DNA of 64,000 nucleotides from Bacteroidota bacterium (GTDB taxonomy: Bacteria; Bacteroidota; Bacteroidia; Chitinophagales; Chitinophagaceae), in the NCBI GenBank assembly GCA_018266555.1, contig JAFEAF010000004.1, positions 62,001-126,000 on the forward strand, written 5' to 3'. The stretch's first letter is position 1. Every line of letters starts with the position of its first letter. Under the pieces are notes generated by a model. The model did not search any database and was not told where the DNA came from. It saw only the letters and a program-made list of their open reading frames with translations. The translations under genes were made by a program, and so were the position numbers. Shown here piece after piece: positions 17,332 through 26,560 of this stretch.

Positions 17332-18438
17332 ATGAGCAAGAAAGGAAAAGTACTGGTGGCGATGAGCGGTGGTATAGACAGTACCGTAACTGCCCTCATG
17401 CTGAATGACCAGGGATACGAGGTGGTAGGTATCACTATGAAAACATGGGACTATGCCGGCAGCGGCGGAAGTAAAAAAGAAACAGGTTGCTGCAATGTAG
17501 ATAGCTTCAATGATGCCCGAATGGCTGCAGTGCAACATGGTTTTCCTCATTATATTCTTGATATACGGGATGAGTTTGGGAGTTTTGTAATCAACAATTT
17601 TGTGGAAGAATATTTGGCAGGCCGAACACCGAACCCTTGTGTTCTTTGCAACACGCATATCAAATGGAGGGCTTTACTCAAAAGAGCCGATGCATTAGGT
17701 TGCGATTTTATTGCTACGGGGCATTACGGGAAAATTTACCAGCATGATAATGGTCGCTTTGTTGTGAGTAAAGCAATAGATGAGACCAAAGATCAGAGCT
17801 ATGTGCTTTGGGGATTACAACAGGATCTTTTGAGCAGAACATTATTGCCGCTTGCTCCATACAAAAAAACTGAAATCCGGCAGATGGCCCTGGATTATGG
17901 TTATCCCGAACTGGCAAAAAAAAGTGAGAGCTATGAAATTTGCTTTGTTCCCGACAATGATTACCGGGGGTTTTTGAAACGCAGGGTGGAAGGGCTTGAA
18001 GAAAAAGTAAATGGCGGAAACTTTGTAGATAAGGATGGAAATATTTTAGGAAAACATAAAGGCTACCCTTTTTATACCATTGGCCAACGCAAAGGTTTGG
18101 ATATTGCGTTGGGCAAGCCGGTATTTGTCACAAAAATTGATCCCGATACCAATACAGTTACTCTGGGCGAAGAAACAGACCTGGAACAAAATGAAATGAT
18201 TGTTGCAAAACTGAATTGGGTCAAATACGAAAAGATCACGCCGGGGATAGAAGCCATCACTAAAATTCGTTATAAAGATAAAGGCAGTGTTTCGAATTTA
18301 TATCCTGAAAACGGGAAAGTAAAAGTGCAGTTTTATGAAACTGTCAAAGGAATTGCACCTGGACAAAGTGCTGTTTTTTATGAAGGTGATGATGTTATTG
18401 GAGGAGGGATAATTCAATCGGGAATGTTGAGTCAGTAA
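17332..18438 (+). CDS. mnmA: tRNA-uridine 2-sulfurtransferase MnmA
   Basis: 368 aa. Adds sulfur to U34 of tRNA-Lys, -Glu and -Gln (s2U34). The PP-loop SGGIDST at residues 12-18 binds ATP. The catalytic nucleophile is C103 in NPCVLCN and the persulfide Cys is C204 in YEICFVPD. GHYGKI and the C-terminal beta-barrel (about 290-368, ending APGQSAVFYEGDDVIGGGII) are intact. The frame extends upstream to 17269 but conserved sequence starts at MSKKGKVLVAMSGG. Confidence 0.96.
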   Translation: MSKKGKVLVAMSGGIDSTVTALMLNDQGYEVVGITMKTWDYAGSGGSKKETGCCNVDSFNDARMAAVQHGFPHYILDIRDEFGSFVINNFVEEYLAGRTPNPCVLCNTHIKWRALLKRADALGCDFIATGHYGKIYQHDNGRFVVSKAIDETKDQSYVLWGLQQDLLSRTLLPLAPYKKTEIRQMALDYGYPELAKKSESYEICFVPDNDYRGFLKRRVEGLEEKVNGGNFVDKDGNILGKHKGYPFYTIGQRKGLDIALGKPVFVTKIDPDTNTVTLGEETDLEQNEMIVAKLNWVKYEKITPGIEAITKIRYKDKGSVSNLYPENGKVKVQFYETVKGIAPGQSAVFYEGDDVIGGGIIQSGMLSQ

Positions 18439-18715
18439 TCAGCGGAAGAAATTTTGTTTAACCGTGTAATAGTTTTATTCATTTGTTTGCCTTTAAATAG
18501 GTTCATCAATCAAAGAGCCTTTGAACAGGCAATGCCCTTTTTCATATTAAAATTACCGGTTCATAACTACCAATTACAATTTCAAACTCAGACAATAATC
18601 CCATGAAAAAAACGTTCTAAAGCAGGGCTTCGTTATGATTCCCCGTTTTTTGTTTGTAGTTTAGAGCAACTAAGATGCTAAATGAAGCAATATTAGGATT
18701 TTCAATTTTGTATCC

Positions 18716-19510
18716 ATGAATGCGGAAAAACCACTTATGAGATCATTTTCAGCTTACCGGATATTGATTTGGATTCTTCTCCCCTTCCTGTTTTTTTCAT
18801 GTACCAAACAAACGCTGGAAAATTTCCAGAATGAACCCCTGAGTGATTATATGCCGGTGCAGACTGGAAAATATATTACTTACCGGTTGGACTCTTTAAT
18901 ATTTACCAACTTTGGCCGCAACCAGGAAACACATAGTTATCTTGTGAAGCATGTGATAGATGCGCAGATTACTGATAATTTAGGAAGACCAAGTTTCAGA
19001 GTGTATCGTTACACCAATGATACTACGGCATCCGGCCCGTGGATTCCAACGGGAAGTTATTTTATTACACCTTTAAACGGGTCAATCGAGTCTATTGAAG
19101 ATAATCTTCGTGTTATCAAAATGCATTTGCCTATTTCTGAAAATACTACATGGAAAGGAAATATTTACCTTGCTCCTAATCCTTATAATAGCCTGTACAG
19201 TTTCAGTAATGATGACAATATGATGGATTGGAATTTTCAATACGATACAGAAGACTCAACTTTCAGTTATGGTGGAATAAATTACAACAAAGTCTGCAGC
19301 GTGGAGGAAGACAATGAATCATTCAACGTTCCTATCACCAATCCGGGCGCCTACGCATCCTATACAAGAGCCGTAGAACGATATTCCAAAAATATAGGGC
19401 TCATATTCCGTGAATTTACAATGTGGGAATACCAACCGAATACCGGCGGCGGCGGCGGTGGTTACCAGGTAGGCTTCGGTGTAAAAATGTGGATGGTGGA
19501 TCATAATTGA
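18716..19510 (+). CDS. Predicted lipoprotein of unknown function
   Basis: 264 aa. A signal sequence ends in the lipobox FFSC (C29), so it is likely a lipoprotein; an ATG at residue 8 (18737) would give a shorter, more usual signal. The mature part (SDYMPVQTGKYITYRLDS..., then many Tyr/Trp beta strands) resembles a common Bacteroidota surface-lipoprotein type with no known function. A six-Gly run precedes the C-terminus. It stands 66 bases before the subtilase gene. The 277 bases before it hold nothing I recognise. Confidence 0.7.
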   Translation: MNAEKPLMRSFSAYRILIWILLPFLFFSCTKQTLENFQNEPLSDYMPVQTGKYITYRLDSLIFTNFGRNQETHSYLVKHVIDAQITDNLGRPSFRVYRYTNDTTASGPWIPTGSYFITPLNGSIESIEDNLRVIKMHLPISENTTWKGNIYLAPNPYNSLYSFSNDDNMMDWNFQYDTEDSTFSYGGINYNKVCSVEEDNESFNVPITNPGAYASYTRAVERYSKNIGLIFREFTMWEYQPNTGGGGGGYQVGFGVKMWMVDHN

Positions 19511-19543
19511 CATTGCAGGGAAATAACTTTCTTTTTATTATTT

Positions 19544-19551
19544 TAAATTTG
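19544..19551 (+). promoter_or_regulatory. Candidate -7 box for the subtilase gene
   Basis: TAAATTTG matches TAnnTTTG, 24 bases before the ATG at 19576. Confidence 0.42.
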
Positions 19552-19575
19552 GCTTCCTTAAAAAGTCATACCTGA

Positions 19576-21561
19576 ATGAAACAATTGTTGCTTCTATTCC
19601 TTTCAGCCCAGTTTATAATTACTGAATCCGCCGCACAGTTTACCAGGTATATCGTAAAATTAAAAGATAAAGGCAATAATACTTTTTCTTTAGCCAATCC
19701 TATTGCCTATTTATCGCAACGGGCAATAGACAGAAGAACCCGATATCATATTCCGATTGATAGTTTTGATTTGCCGGTAACCCCTTCCTATATCACACAA
19801 ATAAAAAATGTACCCAACGTTTCCATCCTCAATGTTTCTAAATGGCTGAATGCCGTAACAATTCAGACATCGGATGCTAATGCCATCACCACAATCAATG
19901 CTTTTCCTTTTGTAAAAAATATAAGCGGGATTGCAGCCCGTGGCGGGCAAAGGAGTATCGGCTTTATTGATAAATTCAGTAATGAAAACCTGTATTCTGA
20001 ACCTCCGGTTGCAAATCGGCTGACAGAAACAGAAAGCGACTATTATAACTATGGCGCCGGTTCCTTTGCGGAAGTTAATTTACACAATGCGCAATTTCTT
20101 CACAACGTAGGTTTGCGGGGGCAAGGAATGCAAATCGCATTACTCGATGCCGGTTTTACCAATTATGCCACATTGAGATCATTTGACAGTATTAATGCCA
20201 ATGGGCAAATATTAGGAACCTGGGATTTTGTTTCGGGTAATGCAGATGTAAATGATCATAATCATGGAATGGAATGTTTATCCATTATTTCTGCCAATAT
20301 ACCCGGGCAATTTATTGGCAAAGCCCCCAAAGCAAGTTTTTACTTATATCGTACAGAAGATGCAGCCACTGAATATCCGATAGAAGAACACAACTGGGCT
20401 TGCGGTGCAGAGAGAGCAGATAGTGCCGGAGTAGATGTGATCTCTACTTCTCTTGGATACACGCAATTTGATAATGCTACTTTGAATCACACTTACGCTG
20501 ATATGAATGGCAAGACCACCATGGCAGCGATGGCCGCAACTATGGCTGCACGAAAGGGGCTTCTTATTTTCGCTGCTAATGGAAACGATGGAAATAATTC
20601 CTGGCATTATCTCAGTACGCCTGCTGATGCTGACAGTATTCTTTCTGTTGGTGCAGTAAATACGAGTGGATTTGTTGGAAGTTTTTCCAGTTATGGGCCT
20701 TCATCAGATGGCAGAGTCAAACCGGATGTTGCATCTGTCGGTGTAAATGCAATGATCCAGTTGCCATCCAATTCCATCGGCACTGGAAATGGAACTTCCT
20801 TTGCCTGTCCGAATATGGCAGGTATGGGAACTTGCTTGTGGCAGGGTTTTCCGGAATTTAATAACATGAAAATTATCAGAGCCATTCAAAAAGCAGGAAG
20901 TATTTTTTCTACCCCGGATGATAGAATTGGTTATGGTATTCCAAATTTGAAAGCAGCATTTTCAAGTTTGCTGGTTGATTTTGCCACTTCATCAGCTACC
21001 ATTAATAATTGTACAGCTACTTTAAGCTGGACAAGTAAAGATGTAAGTGCAATGAGATACGAAATCGAAAGAAAAAGCCCGGGTGATACTGCCTTTATTA
21101 AGATTGCAGATGTTTCTCCTTCTCCCGGATCCATTCTTTCGAATAACAATTATCAATATTCAGATGCACTTGATGGTATTGCAAATGGTATTATATCTTA
21201 CCGCATCAGGCAAATCATAGATACAAGTGTGGCAACTTTCACTGCGGTTTATATTGATACAGCTGCAACATCGTTCACCTCAAATTGTTCTGTAGTAACA
21301 GGCGATAAAATCTATACAATACCCAATCCAACATCTAACGGCCAGGCAAAACTTGTGATTGAGACCACATACGAGGTAATAAATATGCTTATCACAATTT
21401 ATGATATGAAAGGAAGCCTGGTGCAAAAAATGACCTCATCAAAATTTCCTGGTAGAACAATTATTGATCTGCCTGCCAGCAGGTTACCTAAAGGAAAATA
21501 CATAATTAAAGTCTATAATGGTAAAAAAGATATTGGAACAACAAGCTTACTTTCCCTGTAA
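19576..21561 (+). CDS. Secreted S8 subtilisin-family protease with type IX sorting tail
   Basis: 661 aa: signal peptide (1-20), propeptide-like region (about 21-160), S8 catalytic domain (about 170-460) with D191 (LLDAGFT), H230 (NHGMEC) and S408 (GNGTSFACPNMAG), a fibronectin-like domain (about 465-560), and a C-terminal domain (about 580-661) with IPNPTSNGQAKL and LPKGKYIIKVYNG. The last part resembles the type A sorting signal read by the type IX secretion system, so the protease is probably secreted to the cell surface or medium. Its 3' end overlaps the convergent RsmB-like gene by 15 bases. Confidence 0.9.
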   Translation: MKQLLLLFLSAQFIITESAAQFTRYIVKLKDKGNNTFSLANPIAYLSQRAIDRRTRYHIPIDSFDLPVTPSYITQIKNVPNVSILNVSKWLNAVTIQTSDANAITTINAFPFVKNISGIAARGGQRSIGFIDKFSNENLYSEPPVANRLTETESDYYNYGAGSFAEVNLHNAQFLHNVGLRGQGMQIALLDAGFTNYATLRSFDSINANGQILGTWDFVSGNADVNDHNHGMECLSIISANIPGQFIGKAPKASFYLYRTEDAATEYPIEEHNWACGAERADSAGVDVISTSLGYTQFDNATLNHTYADMNGKTTMAAMAATMAARKGLLIFAANGNDGNNSWHYLSTPADADSILSVGAVNTSGFVGSFSSYGPSSDGRVKPDVASVGVNAMIQLPSNSIGTGNGTSFACPNMAGMGTCLWQGFPEFNNMKIIRAIQKAGSIFSTPDDRIGYGIPNLKAAFSSLLVDFATSSATINNCTATLSWTSKDVSAMRYEIERKSPGDTAFIKIADVSPSPGSILSNNNYQYSDALDGIANGIISYRIRQIIDTSVATFTAVYIDTAATSFTSNCSVVTGDKIYTIPNPTSNGQAKLVIETTYEVINMLITIYDMKGSLVQKMTSSKFPGRTIIDLPASRLPKGKYIIKVYNGKKDIGTTSLLSL

Positions 21562-22743
21562 TGGTTTTTTAAATATTGCGATAAACATTGAATCTGCTTT
21601 TATTTCATACCCTTTCAACAATTCCATTCTTAACAATACAAGCTTATAATGGTCCTGAATAAATGCAACGGCTTCTTCATTTTCTTTCTTAAACACTGAG
21701 CAGGTAATGTAAATCAAATACCCTTCCGGTTGCAGATGAGGAATGACACTGGAAATTATTTTTTTCTGCAAGTTTGCGTATTCATCAGTTTTTCCAGGCT
21801 CAAAGAAATACAATTGCTCAGGAGTACGGCTCCAGGTTCCGCTGCCTGTACAGGGGACATCGGCCAGGATAATTTCCGATTTTAGATTTCTGATGCCTGG
21901 TTTGCCTGATGCCAGATCGGTAAGGAACATTTTATAGTTTCTGATTCCAGCTTTTTCAAACCGTTTTTTTAGATTGGCGAGAATGTTTTCTCTTTTATCG
22001 GTTACAATAAGCTGTATAGTAGGGTTTATATCATGAAGCATTAGAGATTTGCCACCGCTTCCGGCACAGCAATCCCATACCCTGTTTTTAAAATTATTAT
22101 TTGCGATTTCAGATTGGATAATATTTCCGGTTTGCTGTGAGTTGTAATCCTGAATTACCGCTTCGTAATCCAGCTCAATTATAGAATCAATTTTTGATGC
22201 GTTGTCCAAAGCCAGGCAAGTATCAGAAATTTTTTTAAAGTTTATTCCTGTCTTTCCAAGCTTCTCTATTACTTTTTGTTCATGTCCGGATCGTAAGCGA
22301 ATAAATAAATCAGGCTGAATTAAAAAAGACTCACAGAAATTTTCATAATCAATTCCTTTACTCAATTCTTTTTCCCATGGGAATAGTTTTGAAATGGAAT
22401 ATTGAGAACCGAGCAATGCGATTTTTTCCCGGATACTCAGAGTTGCATTTTCATACCATTCGGGATTCAGTGCCTTAAGAATTTCGTTTTCCTCTTTCGA
22501 ACATAAAAATAAACCTCTCATTATTTCGCCTTCAATTTCTAAAGCACTATTCTTCTCTCCTTCCCGAGGCATAGCAGTACGAAAAAAACAATAGCACAGT
22601 TGACTGATATGCTTTCTGTCTTTAGAACCAAATTTTTTATACTGAGCAAAATATTTTTTTAAGAACGCTGCAAAGGGTTCTTCCCCATTATAAATAGACA
22701 GGATTGCGGCAGCAGAATTCAGGTATGATTGATACCGGGTCAT
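21547..22743 (-). CDS. RsmB/NOP-family rRNA cytosine-C5 methyltransferase
   Basis: About 398 aa. A NusB-like N-terminal helical region is followed by the SAM-binding core: motif I VWDCCAGSGGKSLML, motif IV DVPCTGSGTWSRTPE with the Cys that releases product, and motif VI ITCSVFKKENEEAV with the catalytic Cys. The enzyme methylates C5 of a cytosine in RNA, most likely 16S rRNA. I chose the ATG at 22743 (MTRYQSYLNSAAAIL), the usual start of Bacteroidota homologues; 22773 is also open. It is last in a leftward gene set after the polysaccharide deacetylase. Confidence 0.85.
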   Translation of the reverse strand: MTRYQSYLNSAAAILSIYNGEEPFAAFLKKYFAQYKKFGSKDRKHISQLCYCFFRTAMPREGEKNSALEIEGEIMRGLFLCSKEENEILKALNPEWYENATLSIREKIALLGSQYSISKLFPWEKELSKGIDYENFCESFLIQPDLFIRLRSGHEQKVIEKLGKTGINFKKISDTCLALDNASKIDSIIELDYEAVIQDYNSQQTGNIIQSEIANNNFKNRVWDCCAGSGGKSLMLHDINPTIQLIVTDKRENILANLKKRFEKAGIRNYKMFLTDLASGKPGIRNLKSEIILADVPCTGSGTWSRTPEQLYFFEPGKTDEYANLQKKIISSVIPHLQPEGYLIYITCSVFKKENEEAVAFIQDHYKLVLLRMELLKGYEIKADSMFIAIFKKPLQGK

Positions 22744-22789
22744 GCTGCAAGATAAAACAAATGACTGCTGCATTGTTGACTTTTACAAT

Positions 22790-23509
22790 TCAAATAGGCA
22801 GCCATTTTCTACCATACCGTATCATCCATTTGAATTTCCATGACGGGTCATCACCTCTAATGTCAATCCGTTGTATCAAAAATTTTCTTTTAAAAGGCAA
22901 CACATTGACCCGGTTCCCAATACGAAAAGCAAGATGTATTCCTTCCTTTTCAAATAATTTGAAAAGCATTATCCTTTTCTCTTTGTCATTTCTTGGAAAA
23001 GCGCCGAAAGTATAAGCCAGGCAGGATACAAAAGGGATTTCGTGCAATGAAAAAAAAAGTTTTAAATCTTTGATATCTTTCTCTATTTCTTCCAGCGGTA
23101 GTTCCTCATAACTTTTATGCTCCATCGTATGCAACCCATATTCCACATTTTCTTGTTTCATTGCAAGGATGTTTTCAATAGTTATATATTCCGATTGTGA
23201 ATTAATGTTAGCATTTTGTATAAATCCTGCAGTTAAAAAAATTACCGCTTTCATATTGTAACGCAATAACAGGGGATATACATTGGAAAATTGGGATTCA
23301 TAGCCATCATCAAATGTTATCATAACGGGCTTAGCTGGCAATTGCCTTCCGGAAGAAATATGATCCAGAAGTTCCTGAACTGAGATAGGCTTAAATCCAC
23401 TTTCCCAAAGATATCTGAATTGTTTTTCTAATTGTTTGGGAGATACGTTCAATCTGCCGGGAGTTTCATGCTCTGAAACTTTATGATACATCAAAACAGG
23501 AAGCTTCAT
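22790..23509 (-). CDS. Polysaccharide deacetylase (NodB/CE4) family protein
   Basis: 239 aa, no clear signal peptide. NodB motif 1 is TFDDGY (D67, D68) and motif 2 HTMEH gives the metal ligands H127 and H131. PVLMYHKVS is the usual N-terminus of this subgroup. Family members remove N- or O-acetyl groups from cell-surface polysaccharides. Its ATG overlaps the stop of the glycosyltransferase gene by four bases (23506-23509), indicating translational coupling and a common role in surface glycan building. Confidence 0.85.
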   Translation of the reverse strand: MKLPVLMYHKVSEHETPGRLNVSPKQLEKQFRYLWESGFKPISVQELLDHISSGRQLPAKPVMITFDDGYESQFSNVYPLLLRYNMKAVIFLTAGFIQNANINSQSEYITIENILAMKQENVEYGLHTMEHKSYEELPLEEIEKDIKDLKLFFSLHEIPFVSCLAYTFGAFPRNDKEKRIMLFKLFEKEGIHLAFRIGNRVNVLPFKRKFLIQRIDIRGDDPSWKFKWMIRYGRKWLPI

Positions 23510-24382
23510 ACATTGTTTTCCTCAAATATTTTTTTTGAATCAATTTTGCAAACAAGCCCCTGAGTAAGCTCTTGATATTCTTGTTGCCTTTTCAAGGCAG
23601 TATCAATTATTGTTTCTGTTTCCTCGCCATTCAATTTACTCTGAAACATTTCATGAATCTTGATATACTTTGCAAAATGATAAAAAGCATTTAGGGCAGA
23701 CCAATAAAAACCGCTCAAACCATTTAGAAAGTTCAATTCAACAAAATAATATTTCATAAAATTCAAAGGCACTGCTACAATTATTACTAAAAGTGATTTC
23801 CGTTTCCCTTTTTGATACGCCATTAATGCGCCGTAGGATGAATAACGATTAAATTTCTCAAAATACTGAAACAAGTTGCGGTAACTGTAATGGTAGATAT
23901 TGTTGGTAAACTTTTGAGTGTTTCCGTTCAGTTCAATTTTTTCATGCACTTTAAAATTGTTGAAATTGCCTGATTTTTTGTTGAAAAGCCTCATAAAATA
24001 GCGCCAGCTCTCCTTTCCATAACGAAAATGCTTACCTAAAAAAACAAATGTCATTGGAATAAAATATCCCATTGCCACCGGCGATTTCATTTCATTTTTA
24101 ATTTCCTCTACCAGCCCATCACTCATAACTTCATCCGCATCTAAAAAACAATACCCAATCATTTTTTGTTTTTGATACTCCATACTGCTTTTGGGTACCA
24201 TACCCGTCAAATCTCCTGAAATAAATTTTACATCCAAACTCTTTACAGATATCCAGGGTTCTGTCGCTGCTTCCGCTGTCCACAATAATAATTTCATCAC
24301 ACCATGTGAGTTTTGGTAATGATTTAAGAAGATTATGCTCCTCGTTTAATGTAATTATTACGGCACTAACTGGCTTTATCAT
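23506..24382 (-). pseudogene. GT2 glycosyltransferase (WaaE-like), frameshifted
   Basis: Two overlapping frames form one protein. From the ATG at 24382 the N-terminal half reads VSAVIITLNEEHNLLKSL, EIIIVDSGSSDRTLDI and NDWVLFFRCG-stop. The second frame continues with FLDADEVMSDGLVEEI through to the stop at 23506. The break is in a run of six A (24143-24148, plus strand; T6 in the gene): removing one base restores WVLFLDADE, the expected GT-A metal-binding motif. The joined product (about 290 aa) resembles WaaE/KdtX-type LPS core glycosyltransferases with a C-terminal membrane-associated part. Either a real inactivation, a slippage site or a base-call error. Confidence 0.82.
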
Positions 24383-24813
24383 ATTTTTTCAAAAAATAGG
24401 CTGAACATTCTTATTTTATACCTGACCAAACAGACCTCAGATAGTCATTGGAAAAAGTCATTTAGTTTATGTAATCCTGAACTCAACTGAAGTTTTCTCC
24501 ATAATAGCCTGATTAAAAAAACCTTTATTTTCAATAATTTTTTGCCTGACCAGCGATTGATTCAATTCATTTAAGAATAATATGCTTGATATTATTAAAG
24601 ACAACCGCATAAGGGCTTTTAGACTGCCCTTTATAAACTTTCCTTTAAAAATCCCAATGACAAAAGAATCTCCCGACTTAAAAAATATCCTGGCCAGAAA
24701 CAAAGCTAATAAAATATATTAATTATTTTTTTTATGGAATATATTGCAAGTAACCCTTTGACTAAGAAGAGCATAATACAATCAACAAAAGGCTTTTGAA
24801 AGGGAATGCCTGA
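24383..24813. other. 431-base gap with one weak 78-codon frame
   Basis: Between the glycosyltransferase and sucB only one frame of size is seen, 24467-24703 on the minus strand. Its product (MFLARIFFKSGDSF...) is rich in Lys/Phe/Ile, matches no family I know and has no promoter-like box. It may be a remnant of a membrane-protein gene or chance. No RNA or repeat is recognised. Confidence 0.3.
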
Positions 24814-26052
24814 TCAGAAATCTAACAGCACCTTTACAGGATCTTTACCAATTAGTAATTGTTCGGGGTTTTCCAATAATTCTTTGACCCGTACTAAGAA
24901 ACTGACTGATTCTCTGCCGTCAATGATGCGGTGATCATAACTCAATGCGAGGTACATCATTGGCCTGGCTACAATTTGACCGCCGATGACTACAGGTCGC
25001 TCCTGTATTTTATGCATACCCAGTATAGCGCTTTGTGGCAGATTGATTATCGGAGTACTCATCAATGAACCAAATACACCTCCATTGGTTATGGTAAATG
25101 TTCCTCCTTGCAATTCATCAATAGTTAGTTTATTTTCCTTTGCTTTGTTAGCAAGTTCAATAACCTTCATTTCTATCTCTGCCATGCTGAGGCTTTCGGC
25201 ATTGCGTATTACCGGTACAGTCAACCCCCTCGGTGTGGAAACGGCAATGGAAATATCACAATAATCATGATAGATGATATTATCGCCATCAATGTAAGCA
25301 TTTACAGACGGCCACTCTTGCAGTGCAATACAACAGGCTTTTGCAAAAAAACTCATGAAGCCTAAACCTACACCATGTGTTTCTTTAAATTTTTCTTTAT
25401 ACTTATTCCTGATGTCCATGATTCGGCTCATATCTGCTTCATTGAACGTTGTAAGCATGGCCGTAGAATTCTTTGCATCTACTAAGCGGCGGGAAATGGT
25501 TTTTCGCAAAGCACTCATTTTATCTTTCCGTTCTTCACGACTGAATAACTCTTTTCCAGCTGTAATTTTTCCCGGGTTTGCCAATGCGGCCAGAACATCT
25601 TCTTTCAAAATTTTTCCACCAAACCCCGATGGAGCAATCGCTGCTGTATCCACATGCTTATCGGCTATAATTGCGGAAGCAACAGGAGTTGCTTTTAAAG
25701 TTCCATCTGAAACAACTGATTCAGGCTTTTCTTCTTTATCCAAAACTTTTTCAACTTTCTTTTTCTTTTCTTCTTTTTTCTCAGCAACCGGAACTCCATT
25801 GGTTGCAGGTTTTACAGCCGTGTCATCAATGGATGCGAGTAAATCACCAATCTTAAGCGTATCGCCTTCCTTTGCTGCTATTTTCAACACGCCAGCTTTT
25901 TCCGCATTTACTTCAAACGTTGCTTTTTCACTTTCCAATTCCGCAATGACCTCATCCCGCTCTACATATTCTCCGTCTTTTTTTGCCCATTTCAGTAATG
26001 TCACTTCGCTGATGGACTCCCCTACTGTTGGAACTTTTATATCAATTGCCAT
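24814..26052 (-). CDS. sucB: Dihydrolipoyllysine succinyltransferase, E2 of 2-oxoglutarate dehydrogenase
   Basis: 412 aa from the ATG at 26052 ([17 protein letters not shown]), the conserved start; seven extra codons upstream are open. Lipoyl domain (1-75) with the lipoylated K43 in ESEKATFEV, a Lys/Glu/Val-rich linker, E3/E1-binding domain (about 120-160), and the catalytic domain with the active-site His in [16 protein letters not shown]. It transfers the succinyl group to CoA in the TCA cycle. sucA lies 508 bases upstream on the same strand, with a small opposite-strand gene between them. Confidence 0.94.
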   Translation of the reverse strand: MAIDIKVPTVGESISEVTLLKWAKKDGEYVERDEVIAELESEKATFEVNAEKAGVLKIAAKEGDTLKIGDLLASIDDTAVKPATNGVPVAEKKEEKKKKVEKVLDKEEKPESVVSDGTLKATPVASAIIADKHVDTAAIAPSGFGGKILKEDVLAALANPGKITAGKELFSREERKDKMSALRKTISRRLVDAKNSTAMLTTFNEADMSRIMDIRNKYKEKFKETHGVGLGFMSFFAKACCIALQEWPSVNAYIDGDNIIYHDYCDISIAVSTPRGLTVPVIRNAESLSMAEIEMKVIELANKAKENKLTIDELQGGTFTITNGGVFGSLMSTPIINLPQSAILGMHKIQERPVVIGGQIVARPMMYLALSYDHRIIDGRESVSFLVRVKELLENPEQLLIGKDPVKVLLDF

Positions 26053-26095
26053 AAAATAATTTGAGTACTGCAATTTCGGAAAAAATCCTGAGCCG

Positions 26096-26141
26096 GGCTA
26101 AGGATTATTGTTGTTTTAACCTACCTGCGGTTACCTTAGCC
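26096..26141. repeat. Nested inverted repeats between sucB and the HExxH gene
   Basis: GGCTAAGG (26096-26103) pairs with CCTTAGCC (26134-26141), and inside it TAACC (26117-26121) pairs with GGTTA (26129-26133). The two stems abut on one side. There is no T-run on either strand, so it is not a standard terminator; it lies just upstream of sucB and could be a leader structure or operator. Confidence 0.4.
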
Positions 26142-26250
26142 TTCCATTCACTTATCAGGATAAATACATTAGATTTATTCTTTCCTGACACGCATTAATT
26201 GCATATTCAGTAAAACGCAACCTAAGAAATAATATTTGCATCAATGGTAC

Positions 26251-26553
26251 ATGCAATTACCTCCCGGCATTAAAATAAAAGAAAACAGCTTTGCAGCAAA
26301 AATAGCCGCATGGAAACTGAAGTCGGATAAAGTCGCCTTGGTTTTGGGAAAAACCATACACCTACATAATACATCAAAAGAAATCTTTCTGAGCGATACC
26401 CGCTGGGTAAAGCATGAATTGAAACATATTGAGCAATTCAGACGATACGGTGCTTTCAGATTTTTATTCCTGTATTTTATGGAATGGATTAAACATGGTT
26501 ATTTTAACAACCGCTTTGAAAGAGAAGCGAGAGAGGCAGAAACAATAACCTAA
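26251..26553 (+). CDS. Small HExxH-motif protein (DUF4157-like)
   Basis: 100 aa from the ATG at 26251; an in-frame TTG at 26236 would add five residues. It has no signal peptide. The centre holds WVKHELKHIEQFRRYG, a zinc-peptidase-like HExxH, followed by a hydrophobic aromatic stretch (FRFLFLYFMEWIKHGY) and an acidic-basic end (NNRFEREAREAE) supplying a possible third ligand. Short proteins of this type are widespread in Bacteroidota and are usually assigned to DUF4157; no activity is known. It sits between sucA and sucB on the opposite strand. Confidence 0.65.
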   Translation: MQLPPGIKIKENSFAAKIAAWKLKSDKVALVLGKTIHLHNTSKEIFLSDTRWVKHELKHIEQFRRYGAFRFLFLYFMEWIKHGYFNNRFEREAREAETIT

Positions 26554-26560
26554 ACTTCTT

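Noticed and set aside
25355-26059. 234-codon plus-strand open frame over sucB
   Set aside because: It is the antisense of a fully conserved E2 gene; the product is Ser/Phe-rich without domain features.
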